Of a DNA stretch of 35,544 nt, positions 1-7,758 are shown piece after piece. The notes beneath the pieces were generated by a model. The model was given only the letters and a program-made list of their open reading frames with translations, was not told where the DNA came from and did not search any database. Each line of letters starts with the position of its first letter. Within the stretch, counting starts at the first letter, position 1. The DNA lies in assembly GCA_003154375.1 (NCBI GenBank), contig PMDG01000063.1, positions 1 through 35,544 on the forward strand. Reading direction: 5' to 3'. This stretch comes from Candidatus Peregrinibacteria bacterium. Its GTDB lineage: Bacteria; Patescibacteriota; Gracilibacteria; UM-FILTER-43-11. Made by a program: the position numbers and the translations under genes.

Positions 1-687
1 ATGGTCCAAAACCGAACCTATTTTTTGGGTCAGGGATACTACGATCGTCTGTCAGATAGTTTGAATGAAATGATTCTCAGATTCGTTGTGGGATCAACCG
101 ATCGAAATCGGACATCGAATATTCTGGATTTGGGCTGTGGCGAAGGTTATTACGCAGAGAGGTTACAGAGTTTTCTCGAAAAATCGAACATCAAAAAAAG
201 TTTCCAAATCTGGGGTGTCGATGTCTCCAAATCCGCCATCCAAAAGGCAGCCAAAAGGAGCCGAAAGATCGAATTCTGCGTTGGCAACAATTTTCGATTG
301 CCCTATCTTGATCAGTCAATCGATGTCGCCTTTTCCGTGTTTTCGCCTTTGGATTCAAAAGAGGTCTTGAGGGTGTTGAGGCCTGGAGGAAAAATCATCG
401 TGGTCCGCCCTGGGGCCAGTCACCTCAAGGATTTGGCATCCCTGCTGTACGAGAAATTTGAGATCCAGGGAGATTCGTCGAATTTGCCCGAGACTTTTGG
501 TCGCAAGCCTATCAATGAGGGCCATGTGAGTTACCAGATTCATCTGAAATCCAAAAAAGACATCGAAAGTCTGGTGGGCATGACTCCCTATTATTGGAGT
601 CTTGGCCAGGAGAAGCGGGCGCTTTTGGCTGAAAAATCCGAACTTGAAACCACCGTGGATTTCCAGTGGTCGGTTTTCCAGAAATGA
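1..687 (+). CDS. RlmA-like 23S rRNA guanine-N1 methyltransferase, 5'-truncated by window edge
   Basis: SAM-dependent methyltransferase of the RlmA/RrmA type, which methylates a guanine in helix 35 of 23S rRNA. The SAM-binding motif I (DLGCGEG) is at residues 43-49, the acidic motif II region (WGVDVS) at 71-76, and the family-typical MTPYYW near the C-terminus at 194-199. The visible first residues (MVQNRTYFLGQGYYDRLSD) match the internal segment of RlmA that follows its N-terminal zinc-binding module, so the methionine at base 1 is probably internal and the four-cysteine zinc module lies outside the window. The gene ends in TGA and converges on the MFS gene with an 11-base gap. The family call is by motif recognition; the substrate is inferred. 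Confidence 0.75.
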   Translation: MVQNRTYFLGQGYYDRLSDSLNEMILRFVVGSTDRNRTSNILDLGCGEGYYAERLQSFLEKSNIKKSFQIWGVDVSKSAIQKAAKRSRKIEFCVGNNFRLPYLDQSIDVAFSVFSPLDSKEVLRVLRPGGKIIVVRPGASHLKDLASLLYEKFEIQGDSSNLPETFGRKPINEGHVSYQIHLKSKKDIESLVGMTPYYWSLGQEKRALLAEKSELETTVDFQWSVFQK

Positions 688-698
688 TCAAGGCACCA

Positions 699-1919
699 TC
701 ATTCGCTCACGGGCGGAACAATGGATAGGGGGTGCTCGGCGATGGGGGCGAGGGCTGTGGTTTGCAGTCCGCCATCCACGAAAACGAGCATGATGCTGGC
801 GATGGCTGTGAGGGTCAGGGAAAAATGAAATGGGGCGAAGATGCCCATTGAATCCCACAAGAGTCCGGCAATCAATGAGGCGGGCAGGGCCGAAAGCCCG
901 ACCACCAGTTTGAAGGTGCCGAGCGCGCTGGCCACATGGCTTTGGGGCGCCAGCTCGGTCACAAAAGTCCTTTGGACGGTCTCGATTGCCCCTTTGGAGA
1001 ATCCGAAAAGCAGAAAGGCGAGAACAATGGCGATCGTTCCCTGCGAGAGGATGAGGATGCTGAGGGTCGCCGCCCAGAAAAGGAATCCCATCAGAATCAC
1101 AATCCGCCTGCCCAAAATGTCCGCGAGGTGGCCCAAGGGGTACGAGGCGACCATGGCCCCTGCCATGTAGATCAGGTACAGCATGGGGATCTCGACAAGG
1201 GTGAAACCGAATTTCTGCGCGAAGATCAGCAGAAACGAGTAGCTGAAGGAGGCGATAGAAAAAAGGGCGCTCAGAGCCAAGAACCACTTGAAGCTTTTGT
1301 TCAGGTTTTTCCAGTGGAGACCTTCGTAAATGGTGTAGCCGTTGTGTTGCTCGCGGATGAAAACAAGAACCAGGATCGCCCCGATGATCGAGGGGATAGT
1401 CGCATAGACGAAAATGGTGCGCAGGGGCAGAAATTTGACGAGCCAGATGCTGACGAGGACGCCGCACACGGCTCCGAAATCGTCCATGGTTCTCAGAATC
1501 CCGAAATTTCCTCCCCGATCGTGGCCATCGGAAATTTCGGCGGCAATGGCATCCCGAGGGGTGTCTCGCATTTTTCCCGAGCGCTCGACCAGTTTCGAGA
1601 AAAGGGCCATGGGCCAACCCTTGGCAATGGCGAAACCGAAACGTGAAACCGCGCTCAGTAGATAGCCAGTCCAGATGAACACTTTCCTGCGCCTGATCCG
1701 ATCCGACAAGTAACCTGAGAACGCCTGCGAAATGGAGATCGTGGCATCGCCCATTCCGTCGATCAGTCCGAGGACGGCCATATCGAGTCCCAAGACCTGG
1801 GTAAGGAACATGGGCCACAGCGAATGCACCATGTCCGCGCCGAAATCGTTCAAAAAAGATACCAGCGCGAACGTCCAGATCGTTTTCTTGGCCTTGGTTT
1901 TGAAAAAGGGAAGCTGCAC
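699..1919 (-). CDS. Major facilitator superfamily (MFS) transporter
   Basis: A 406-residue integral membrane protein with about twelve hydrophobic segments, the usual MFS length. The loop between segments 2 and 3 carries an MFS motif-A-like stretch (GYLSDRIRRRK, about residues 69-79), and the second half repeats it in GHLADILGRR, as expected from the duplicated six-helix architecture. The protein would be an inner-membrane secondary transporter; the substrate cannot be told. The start is GTG at 1919 with a weak purine stretch upstream; no closer ATG preserves the first helix. It is convergent with the methyltransferase and divergent from the Bax-inhibitor gene across a repeat-rich spacer. Confidence 0.85.
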   Translation of the reverse strand: MQLPFFKTKAKKTIWTFALVSFLNDFGADMVHSLWPMFLTQVLGLDMAVLGLIDGMGDATISISQAFSGYLSDRIRRRKVFIWTGYLLSAVSRFGFAIAKGWPMALFSKLVERSGKMRDTPRDAIAAEISDGHDRGGNFGILRTMDDFGAVCGVLVSIWLVKFLPLRTIFVYATIPSIIGAILVLVFIREQHNGYTIYEGLHWKNLNKSFKWFLALSALFSIASFSYSFLLIFAQKFGFTLVEIPMLYLIYMAGAMVASYPLGHLADILGRRIVILMGFLFWAATLSILILSQGTIAIVLAFLLFGFSKGAIETVQRTFVTELAPQSHVASALGTFKLVVGLSALPASLIAGLLWDSMGIFAPFHFSLTLTAIASIMLVFVDGGLQTTALAPIAEHPLSIVPPVSE

Positions 1920-2002
1920 CTCGTTATTTTAGACGGAATAGGAGAATTGCCAAGACTTTATGATGACGTTTTTTCTCCAATGATTCTCCTCCTAGGCTAG
2001 GA

Positions 2003-2029
2003 GGAGTGGCCGTAGGCCGAGGTGGTACG
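2003..2029 (+). repeat. 27-bp direct repeat, copy 1
   Basis: Identical to 2119-2145, 116 bases away. The last 11 bases (2019-2029) are complementary, with one T-G wobble, to 2180-2190, which is also the partner of copy 2. It follows directly on the palindrome at 1986-2006. Confidence 0.85.
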
Positions 2030-2118
2030 TCGACGGGCAGAGATTTCACCCCGTGCCGACCAGCCTATTGCCTCCGATGTGCCTTCCCGGAATTTGGAAA
2101 GGGGGAGTCCCCATAGGG

Positions 2119-2145
2119 GGAGTGGCCGTAGGCCGAGGTGGTACG
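2119..2145 (+). repeat. 27-bp direct repeat, copy 2
   Basis: Second identical copy of 2003-2029. Its last 11 bases (2135-2145) can pair with 2180-2190, with one T-G wobble on the plus strand, giving a stem with a 34-base loop. Confidence 0.85.
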
Positions 2146-2281
2146 CTGAGTAGGGCGGAAACGTCACAATCCCACACAACGTACCGCCTCCGACTCGCTA
2201 AGGCTCGCTGGACTAACGCCTGCGCCCCGCCTAACCTAGGCGGGGAACGGCTACATCACACCATTTCCACACAATTTGGTA

Positions 2282-2287
2282 TATAAT
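2282..2287 (+). promoter_or_regulatory. -10 element of the Bax-inhibitor gene
   Basis: A consensus TATAAT 30 bases before the ATG at 2317. No good -35 hexamer is visible at 16-18 bases upstream. The implied leader is about 20-25 bases, C/A-rich, and has no Shine-Dalgarno sequence. Confidence 0.5.
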
Positions 2288-2316
2288 TACGAAGCAAAAT
2301 CCCTAACCCAATCCCT

Positions 2317-3009
2317 ATGTTCGGAGAATCCACAATCTTTAATCCAGCAAGCCAATCAAAAGTCAGCACCTTTTTCACGCAGGTGTACGGCTGGATGGCC
2401 GTGGCCTTGGGCATTTCGGGCGCGACGGCCTGGTACACCGTGAGCAGCGGTTTGCTGGAAAAGATCGTCACCACCAACCCGTCACTGCTGAGCATCGCCA
2501 TGATCGGCGAGCTTGTGCTGGTCATCTCGTTATCTTTTCTGATTAGGCGAATATCGCTCCCAATTGCGGCGCTGATGTTTCTGGTCTATTCGGTTTTCAC
2601 TGGATTCACCCTCTCCATGGTTTTCATGGTTTATACCTCTGCCTCGGTCGTTTCCACATTTATGCTGACGGCCGGAATCTTTGCCGCCCTGGCCCTGTAT
2701 GGCTTTTTCACAAATCGGAACCTGGCCCCTTTGGGCGGTTTCCTCATCATGTCCCTGTTCGGAATGATTTTGGCTTCGATTGTTAACATTTTCCTGAAAA
2801 GCCCCATGGTCGATTGGATCATGACCTACGGTGGAATTATCGTCTTTTCAGGCCTTATCGCCTATGACAACCAGAAGCTCAAGGCCATGTGCCTGATGTC
2901 CGACGACAGTTCGTTGGGAAAACTGGCAATTTTTGGCGCCTTGAGCCTTTATCTCGATTTCATCAACCTTTTCTTGCGGTTGCTCAATGTGTTCGGAAAA
3001 AGGAAATAA
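2317..3009 (+). CDS. Bax inhibitor-1/YccA family membrane protein
   Basis: A 230-residue protein with seven hydrophobic helices, typical of the BI-1/TMBIM family (bacterial YccA/YetJ), which form membrane proteins linked to proton-dependent calcium leak (YetJ) and to control of the FtsH protease (YccA). The C-terminal helix region AIFGALSLYLDFINLFLRLL is the conserved family signature, and the GGIIVFSGLIAYDNQK segment carries the conserved acidic residue near the pore. The start at 2317 is preceded by a TATAAT at 2282. The lipoprotein gene follows after 8 bases and is probably cotranscribed. The family assignment is firm; the cellular role is inferred. Confidence 0.92.
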   Translation: MFGESTIFNPASQSKVSTFFTQVYGWMAVALGISGATAWYTVSSGLLEKIVTTNPSLLSIAMIGELVLVISLSFLIRRISLPIAALMFLVYSVFTGFTLSMVFMVYTSASVVSTFMLTAGIFAALALYGFFTNRNLAPLGGFLIMSLFGMILASIVNIFLKSPMVDWIMTYGGIIVFSGLIAYDNQKLKAMCLMSDDSSLGKLAIFGALSLYLDFINLFLRLLNVFGKRK

Positions 3010-3017
3010 TTTGTTTT

Positions 3018-3884
3018 ATGAGAAAAGCCTGGTTGATCATCGGCCTGTTTCTTCTGGTCTCATGCACCCCCAACGAGGCGGATTTCAAAAGCAAGGTACC
3101 AGTGACGGAAGTCGGGATAACGCAAACGTCCAATCCACAACCAGAACCAGTCCCTGCCCCAATCGTTCCATCGGCTCCCCAGCCAGAGAAGGAGCAGGCT
3201 CCTAAAGTAGTCCCACCGTCGATTCCGCAACCGGTTCCGCCATCAGTCCCTGAGCAGGTTCCCCAGCCAGCTTCGCAACCGATCACCCAGCCGGTTTCTC
3301 CTCCGGAGATTCCGTCCCAAATCAATTTGAATGTCCCCTTCTTCCCGCAAGCGCCCGATGGCGATTGGGGATTGCCATGGCAGGAGGCGTGCGAAGAGGC
3401 TTCAAGCACACTTGCGGTTTACTACGCCACTGGGAAGCCTATCACCAAGGATCAGTTCAAGACCGAGATACTCGGCTTGGTCGATTGGGAAAATAAAACC
3501 TTTAGCGACTACAAGCACACCTCTGTGAACCAGACCGCCCAAATGATCCAGGCGTATTTCGGTTTCTCGGATTTCGAGATTGTGGATAATCCGACCGTGA
3601 ACCAGATGAAGGCGGCCCTAGCCAAAGGTTCCGTGATTGTGGCGCCATTTTCCGGCAAAGACCTAAAAAACCCGTTCTATTCCAACGGCGGTCCCATGTA
3701 CCACATGATGGTTATTCGCGGGTATGACAGCCAAAACTTCATCACGAACGATGTGGGCACCAAGCGGGGCGAAAACTTCATCTATTCCTATGGCCGTATC
3801 ATGGAAACGATTCACGACTGGAACGCCACGGATATTCACTTAGGCGCGAAAAAGATAATTGTCGTCAATCGGGTCTCAAAGTAA
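3018..3884 (+). CDS. Lipoprotein with C39-like cysteine peptidase domain
   Basis: A 288-residue exported protein. The ATG at 3018 gives a lipoprotein signal peptide ending in the lipobox LLVSC with the modified Cys16; a longer open frame upstream overlaps the preceding gene and would bury this signal. Residues 30-100 are a Pro/Gln/Val-rich linker, suited to spanning the cell wall or periplasm. Residues 105-288 form a peptidase C39-like domain (C39_2 type): catalytic Cys125 in WQEACEEAS, His229 in YHMMVIRGYD, and Asp245 in ITNDVG. It probably cleaves peptides at the cell surface; the substrate is unknown. It lies 8 bases after the Bax-inhibitor gene and its stop codon sits inside the terminator stem. 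Confidence 0.85.
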   Translation: MRKAWLIIGLFLLVSCTPNEADFKSKVPVTEVGITQTSNPQPEPVPAPIVPSAPQPEKEQAPKVVPPSIPQPVPPSVPEQVPQPASQPITQPVSPPEIPSQINLNVPFFPQAPDGDWGLPWQEACEEASSTLAVYYATGKPITKDQFKTEILGLVDWENKTFSDYKHTSVNQTAQMIQAYFGFSDFEIVDNPTVNQMKAALAKGSVIVAPFSGKDLKNPFYSNGGPMYHMMVIRGYDSQNFITNDVGTKRGENFIYSYGRIMETIHDWNATDIHLGAKKIIVVNRVSK

Positions 3885-3903
3885 GGGTTGGAACCCTTAC
3901 TTT
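3878..3903. terminator. Bidirectional intrinsic terminator
   Basis: A perfect 12-bp stem (3878-3889 with 3892-3903) with a 2-base loop is followed on the plus strand by a long T-rich run. It overlaps the stop of the lipoprotein gene and the last codons of the converging gene at 3897, whose C-terminal poly-lysine is encoded by the T-rich tract read from the other strand. On the minus strand the flank is less T-rich, so its strength there is uncertain. Confidence 0.85.
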
Positions 3904-6218
3904 TTCTTTTTTTTCACCAGATGCCGAAGCAAGGCTTTTTGGTAAAGCCCCTTCGAGATCAAGACCTGCCCCAGGATGGCGGAAAGGTATTTTTCTATAC
4001 TATGGCCTCGGCTGTTCAGGAATATGTCGATCCTTTTACCTTCGATGGAGAGTTTGGCCTTGGTGTCGGCCTTGGCCTGCATTACCAGGAAGATGTTCAT
4101 CTTGCGGGCCGCCTCTTTCGGATTTTCTTTGGCGAGTTTCAGGATAGCCTTGGCCGTTTCGCAATCCGCTTTGTCTGCAGATCCGTCCAGAATAAAACCC
4201 TGTATCGCTTTTTCGACCAAGCCGAAATCCTTTTGGGCATCGCCCAGTTCGATATTTTTTTCAGCATTTTCTTCATTTTGTGCTTCTTGTAGCTCCCCTT
4301 GTGGGTTCCTCAAAGATTGCAAATAGACTTTGAGCTTGCCTGGGGCATCGGGATTAGTCGATTTGAGCGTTTTTTCCGAAGCCTCGAGCTGGCCGATCTT
4401 GGCCACATTCAGCCTCTCGACCGGAAACGATTCGAATTCCGACGTTCCAGTGTTTGAGTATTGGGCGGCATAAATATTTTCAGGCCTTAGGCCCATGCTT
4501 TTGGCCCAGTCGCGAATGAAGGCGATGGCTGAATCGACCATTTTTTGTTCCTTTTCTTCATCTTTGGGCGCTTCGTTCATCCCCGCCTTGCCTTTCTGTG
4601 AATTTCCAAGCTCCATCGAGTCGATCGTCAGGATCGGTTCCCCCTCTTTGGTCTCTTCCCACACCACTCCGAATTTATGGGCTAGGTCTCCGTTCTCGTC
4701 GTATTGGAGCACGAAGTTGAATCCCGGGTCCGTGAGCCAAACGGGCACGGTCCAGAAGTTCATGCCGCTGATGTTGGCGCTCGTGCAATCGCTGCATTCG
4801 TCGCCCAAGGTCAGCTCGCTTGTGTTTCGGGATGCGAGTTTGCAGCCCCATTCCCTAGGTTTCAGGAAATGAAATTTTGAGATTTTTTCCTGAAGGTTCG
4901 AGATTTTTTGAAGTTGGTCCTCTGTATTTGAGGTTTCTGCTCGAGTGTCTTGTCCTAAAAGCTCGCTTAGCTGTTTGCGGAAGCGATTTTTCACTCTCTC
5001 GGGCAGGGCTGGATCGTTAATTTTTTCCTCCATGAATGTTTTGCGATCCGCAGTTATGCCTTTGGATTTTTTCTTAAGGTTCTTGGCCAAATCCGATTGG
5101 ATGCGCAAGAGTTGGTCGGCCAAGGTCTGAATCACCTCGTCTTTGTGGGTTTCGATGAATTCAGTCTGTTCCGAAAACTCGGTCAGGGTTTTACTTCTGA
5201 ACGAATCCTTGAATTCAACCATGGTGGATTCGCCGAACAAGGCAAAAGCTTCCTCCAAAATTGGTCGGAGGTCGGTTTTGGCGTTCAGATTCTGGAAAAC
5301 CTTGGGGTGGTCGATTCCCTTTTGGCGCAAATACGAGGCCAGATCCGCGGAAGAATCCAAAACCGTTTTTTTGAAATTCGGGTTTTTCTCGAAAAAGGGG
5401 ATCCAGGGTTGGATTTGCCCAAGGGCTTCGGCAGGCAATGTGGGAAGGCCTGGACTCTCGACTTTCACTCTCTTTATTTTATCGTTTGATTCGTAGCTGT
5501 CAAAATAGGAATCCAGGATGTCGTTGTCGATAAGGATCCCCTTGTTATGCGCCAGGATTTCGGCTGCCGCCATGGTGATTTTTTTTGGATTGGTGAGGAT
5601 GATGGTTCTTCGTATGTTGCGGAGACCAGTCGCCAATTTTTCGTCGATTTCTTCAAGTCCAATGTAGGTTTCAGCACAGGGTAGATTCCTCAAGGGTTCT
5701 ATGGCGTCGTCATCAATGGTTTTGGCATGGTCAAGCTCCAAGATTCCTTGAATGCCTGCGATATTCAGGAGGAACTCGCGATCTAGGTTTTTAATTCCAA
5801 GAAGTCTCAGGCAGAAGGTATTGGATAGAGCCCGCACCACTTCGGCAGACATCTGCTTGAGTTGTCCGAACTCAAGCATGGACCAGGGTTTAGCCAGTGC
5901 GGCGGCCAATTCTGGGGTGAGGTCGGTCAATCCATTGAGCTGGATCAGCGCATAGACAATTTCCCCAAGTTCCCTGGCCGCTTCCAACGAGATGGATTTG
6001 ACGCGCTTGAGGTTGATTTCCAAGCGGTCGCAGCCCTTGGATTTTAGAAATTTTCCGATGGGGCGGAGTTCCTTGATGATTTGGATCGCCTCATCTCCAA
6101 GCTGGTCGAATTCTTGGAGTTTCGAAATGTAGCACTCAGCCTGTTTTTTCGCTGAATCGATGTCGGTTTCAGAGGCAAGATCCAAATGGTGGCTATCGGG
6201 TTGGTCGGGATTTTGCAT
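3897..6218 (-). CDS. Unknown 773-residue protein: LRR-like region plus Cys/His domain
   Basis: Not recognised as a named family. Residues 60-235 show a loose leucine-rich periodicity of about 22-24 residues (L.L.G...L..E....L), like the irregular LRR regions of large CPR and planctomycete proteins. Residues 275-450 are charged, helical and coiled-coil-like. Residues 455-590 form a compact domain with Cys459, the motif DECSDCTS (Cys475, Cys478), FWTVPVWLTDPGFNFVLQYD and His514 in LAHKFGVVW; the spacing could suit a metal site or a transglutaminase/acyltransferase-like active site, but this is only inference. The C-terminus is a run of lysines. There is no signal peptide, so it is probably cytoplasmic. 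A promoter-like pair lies at 6244-6271. Confidence 0.7.
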   Translation of the reverse strand: MQNPDQPDSHHLDLASETDIDSAKKQAECYISKLQEFDQLGDEAIQIIKELRPIGKFLKSKGCDRLEINLKRVKSISLEAARELGEIVYALIQLNGLTDLTPELAAALAKPWSMLEFGQLKQMSAEVVRALSNTFCLRLLGIKNLDREFLLNIAGIQGILELDHAKTIDDDAIEPLRNLPCAETYIGLEEIDEKLATGLRNIRRTIILTNPKKITMAAAEILAHNKGILIDNDILDSYFDSYESNDKIKRVKVESPGLPTLPAEALGQIQPWIPFFEKNPNFKKTVLDSSADLASYLRQKGIDHPKVFQNLNAKTDLRPILEEAFALFGESTMVEFKDSFRSKTLTEFSEQTEFIETHKDEVIQTLADQLLRIQSDLAKNLKKKSKGITADRKTFMEEKINDPALPERVKNRFRKQLSELLGQDTRAETSNTEDQLQKISNLQEKISKFHFLKPREWGCKLASRNTSELTLGDECSDCTSANISGMNFWTVPVWLTDPGFNFVLQYDENGDLAHKFGVVWEETKEGEPILTIDSMELGNSQKGKAGMNEAPKDEEKEQKMVDSAIAFIRDWAKSMGLRPENIYAAQYSNTGTSEFESFPVERLNVAKIGQLEASEKTLKSTNPDAPGKLKVYLQSLRNPQGELQEAQNEENAEKNIELGDAQKDFGLVEKAIQGFILDGSADKADCETAKAILKLAKENPKEAARKMNIFLVMQAKADTKAKLSIEGKRIDIFLNSRGHSIEKYLSAILGQVLISKGLYQKALLRHLVKKKKK

Positions 6219-6243
6219 GATATACGAATTATATAAGGTATTT

Positions 6244-6271
6244 ATTTTACAATAAATTTAAAATTAGTCAA
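6244..6271 (-). promoter_or_regulatory. Promoter for the 773-residue protein gene
   Basis: Reading the minus strand, TTGACT (6266-6271) and TAAAAT (6244-6249) are separated by 16 bases. A second TATAAT (6228-6233) lies only 10 bases before the ATG and would give an almost leaderless transcript. Either could serve. Confidence 0.55.
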
Positions 6272-6336
6272 TAAAATCGGTACAATGAGAAAAGGAGACA
6301 AGTCATAAAGGCAGAATCGTTAAAGTCGATGGAGCT

Positions 6337-7701
6337 TTAAGCCGAGACTTGGAATTCCTTTTCTCTTTTTTGGATTAGAATCGGCAAAAGAATAGTTAGC
6401 ACTGACACCTCGACCCCCAGCCCCGTCGAGAAACCTGCCGGAATGGCATAGAGCCCCCAAAGTGGCGCCAATAATTTTGCGGTGATAATGGAAATCCCGA
6501 TCCCGCCCACGCCCGCAGCCGAGGGAATCCACGTGTTCTTAAGCGCGTAAAAAGCCTGCTGGTAGGCATTCATCAGGCTTTCCAGAGGTACAGAAATGCA
6601 GTACACGGCCACAACCGAGGCCAACAAGTCCACATGGCTACCCGTGAATTTCCCTCCTCCCAAAAGGATCGAAATGGCCGGTTTGGCCACGAGAGCCAGT
6701 CCGATGGCCGCCAAGGTGGTGTAAATCAAAGATCTCATCCGATTCCGTTTGAAATCCTGTTTGAATTTGGCGAAGTTCCCTTTGCCCGCATCGTGAGCCA
6801 AGGCTGGTGCCATGGCCAGCGCGATGGCAATGCCAAGGAGGCTCACGGGAACCCCTTGGAAATTGCGGGCGTAAAGGTAGGCGGTCACACTGCCTTCAGG
6901 CAGGCCCGAGGCGATGGCCGTGAAGCCCAAGAGCATCAGGTGCCACAGAGCCTGTTGGGCCATACGCGGTGGGGTCAGCACCATCGTCTCTTTGATTTCA
7001 GGCGAAAGAGTCAGGTCAGGCTTGGGTTTGAATTGTTTATCCTTGGTTCGCACGCGGATGTACCGGATGCCGAAATGCATGAGGATGCCGATCAGGTCAC
7101 CAGCAATCAGCCCCGTGATCCCGAAATAAGGGGCAAGCCACAAGGCGCCAATCACCAAACCCAGATTGTAAAAGGCGGGCGAAAGCCCATACCAGAAGAA
7201 TTCCTTTTGGCTGATGAGCATTCGGCCATAAGTGTTGCTCAGGGTGAAGAGGACAGGGCCTGTGAGCAGGATTCGGGTCAGGAGAATGTATTGACGTGTT
7301 TCCTCGGCATTGAATCCTGGCACCAAATGGGGAGCCAGCCATGGAAGGGCAAGGCCTAGGATCACCGCGACCGCGCCCATGAACATAATCCCCCAGCTCA
7401 GCATTTGTCTGGCATAGGCGTAGGCCCTTTCCTTTTCCAAGTCATACAGTTTGGCGAAAATGGGAATGAAAGCCGCCGCCAGGGCCGCGTCCAAAACCAC
7501 CGCGAAAGCCATGTCGGGAATCACGAACGATGCGTTGTAAATGTCCAAAATCCTCGAAAGACCGAACGCATGGGCAAAGATGCGATCGCGTAGAAGCCCC
7601 ATCACATAACTCAGGCCCGCCGTGAGCGTGAAAGCCCAAGAGGAATGGAAGATCAAAATCTTGAGCTGGCCGAGGGTGGGGCGGGGAATGCGAAAAATCA
7701 T
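6337..7701 (-). CDS. murJ: MurJ lipid II flippase (MviN family)
   Basis: A 454-residue polytopic membrane protein of the MOP superfamily that flips lipid II across the cytoplasmic membrane for peptidoglycan synthesis. The N-terminal region with GLLRDRIFAHAFG and the DIYNASFVIPDMAF helix is the family signature (compare RDxxxAxxFGxxxxxDAFxxAFxxPN), and about thirteen hydrophobic segments follow. It is somewhat shorter than the usual ~510 residues. The frame opens with GTG at 7704 directly followed by ATG at 7701; the ATG is preferred. It lies 55 bases after the OPR/RAP gene on the same strand and may share its transcript. Confidence 0.9.
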   Translation of the reverse strand: MIFRIPRPTLGQLKILIFHSSWAFTLTAGLSYVMGLLRDRIFAHAFGLSRILDIYNASFVIPDMAFAVVLDAALAAAFIPIFAKLYDLEKERAYAYARQMLSWGIMFMGAVAVILGLALPWLAPHLVPGFNAEETRQYILLTRILLTGPVLFTLSNTYGRMLISQKEFFWYGLSPAFYNLGLVIGALWLAPYFGITGLIAGDLIGILMHFGIRYIRVRTKDKQFKPKPDLTLSPEIKETMVLTPPRMAQQALWHLMLLGFTAIASGLPEGSVTAYLYARNFQGVPVSLLGIAIALAMAPALAHDAGKGNFAKFKQDFKRNRMRSLIYTTLAAIGLALVAKPAISILLGGGKFTGSHVDLLASVVAVYCISVPLESLMNAYQQAFYALKNTWIPSAAGVGGIGISIITAKLLAPLWGLYAIPAGFSTGLGVEVSVLTILLPILIQKREKEFQVSA

Positions 7702-7758
7702 CACCCCAATACTATCTTTTATTGGCCAAGCTGGCTAATTTTGATGGGCCGATCCACT

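Larger units (their letters stand above)
1920..2316. other. 397-base spacer with hairpins and a 27-bp direct repeat
   Basis: No convincing gene. The spacer holds a near-perfect palindrome (1986-2006), two identical 27-bp copies (2003-2029, 2119-2145), a perfect 9-bp hairpin with a 3-base loop (2225-2233/2237-2245), and a promoter for the next gene at the right end. The density of perfect stems suggests a small non-autonomous mobile repeat or a structured RNA. Confidence 0.6.

Noticed and set aside
2889-3017. N-terminal extension of the C39-like lipoprotein
   Set aside because: It lies entirely in the Bax-inhibitor gene and would hide the lipobox signal; ATG 3018 is the start.
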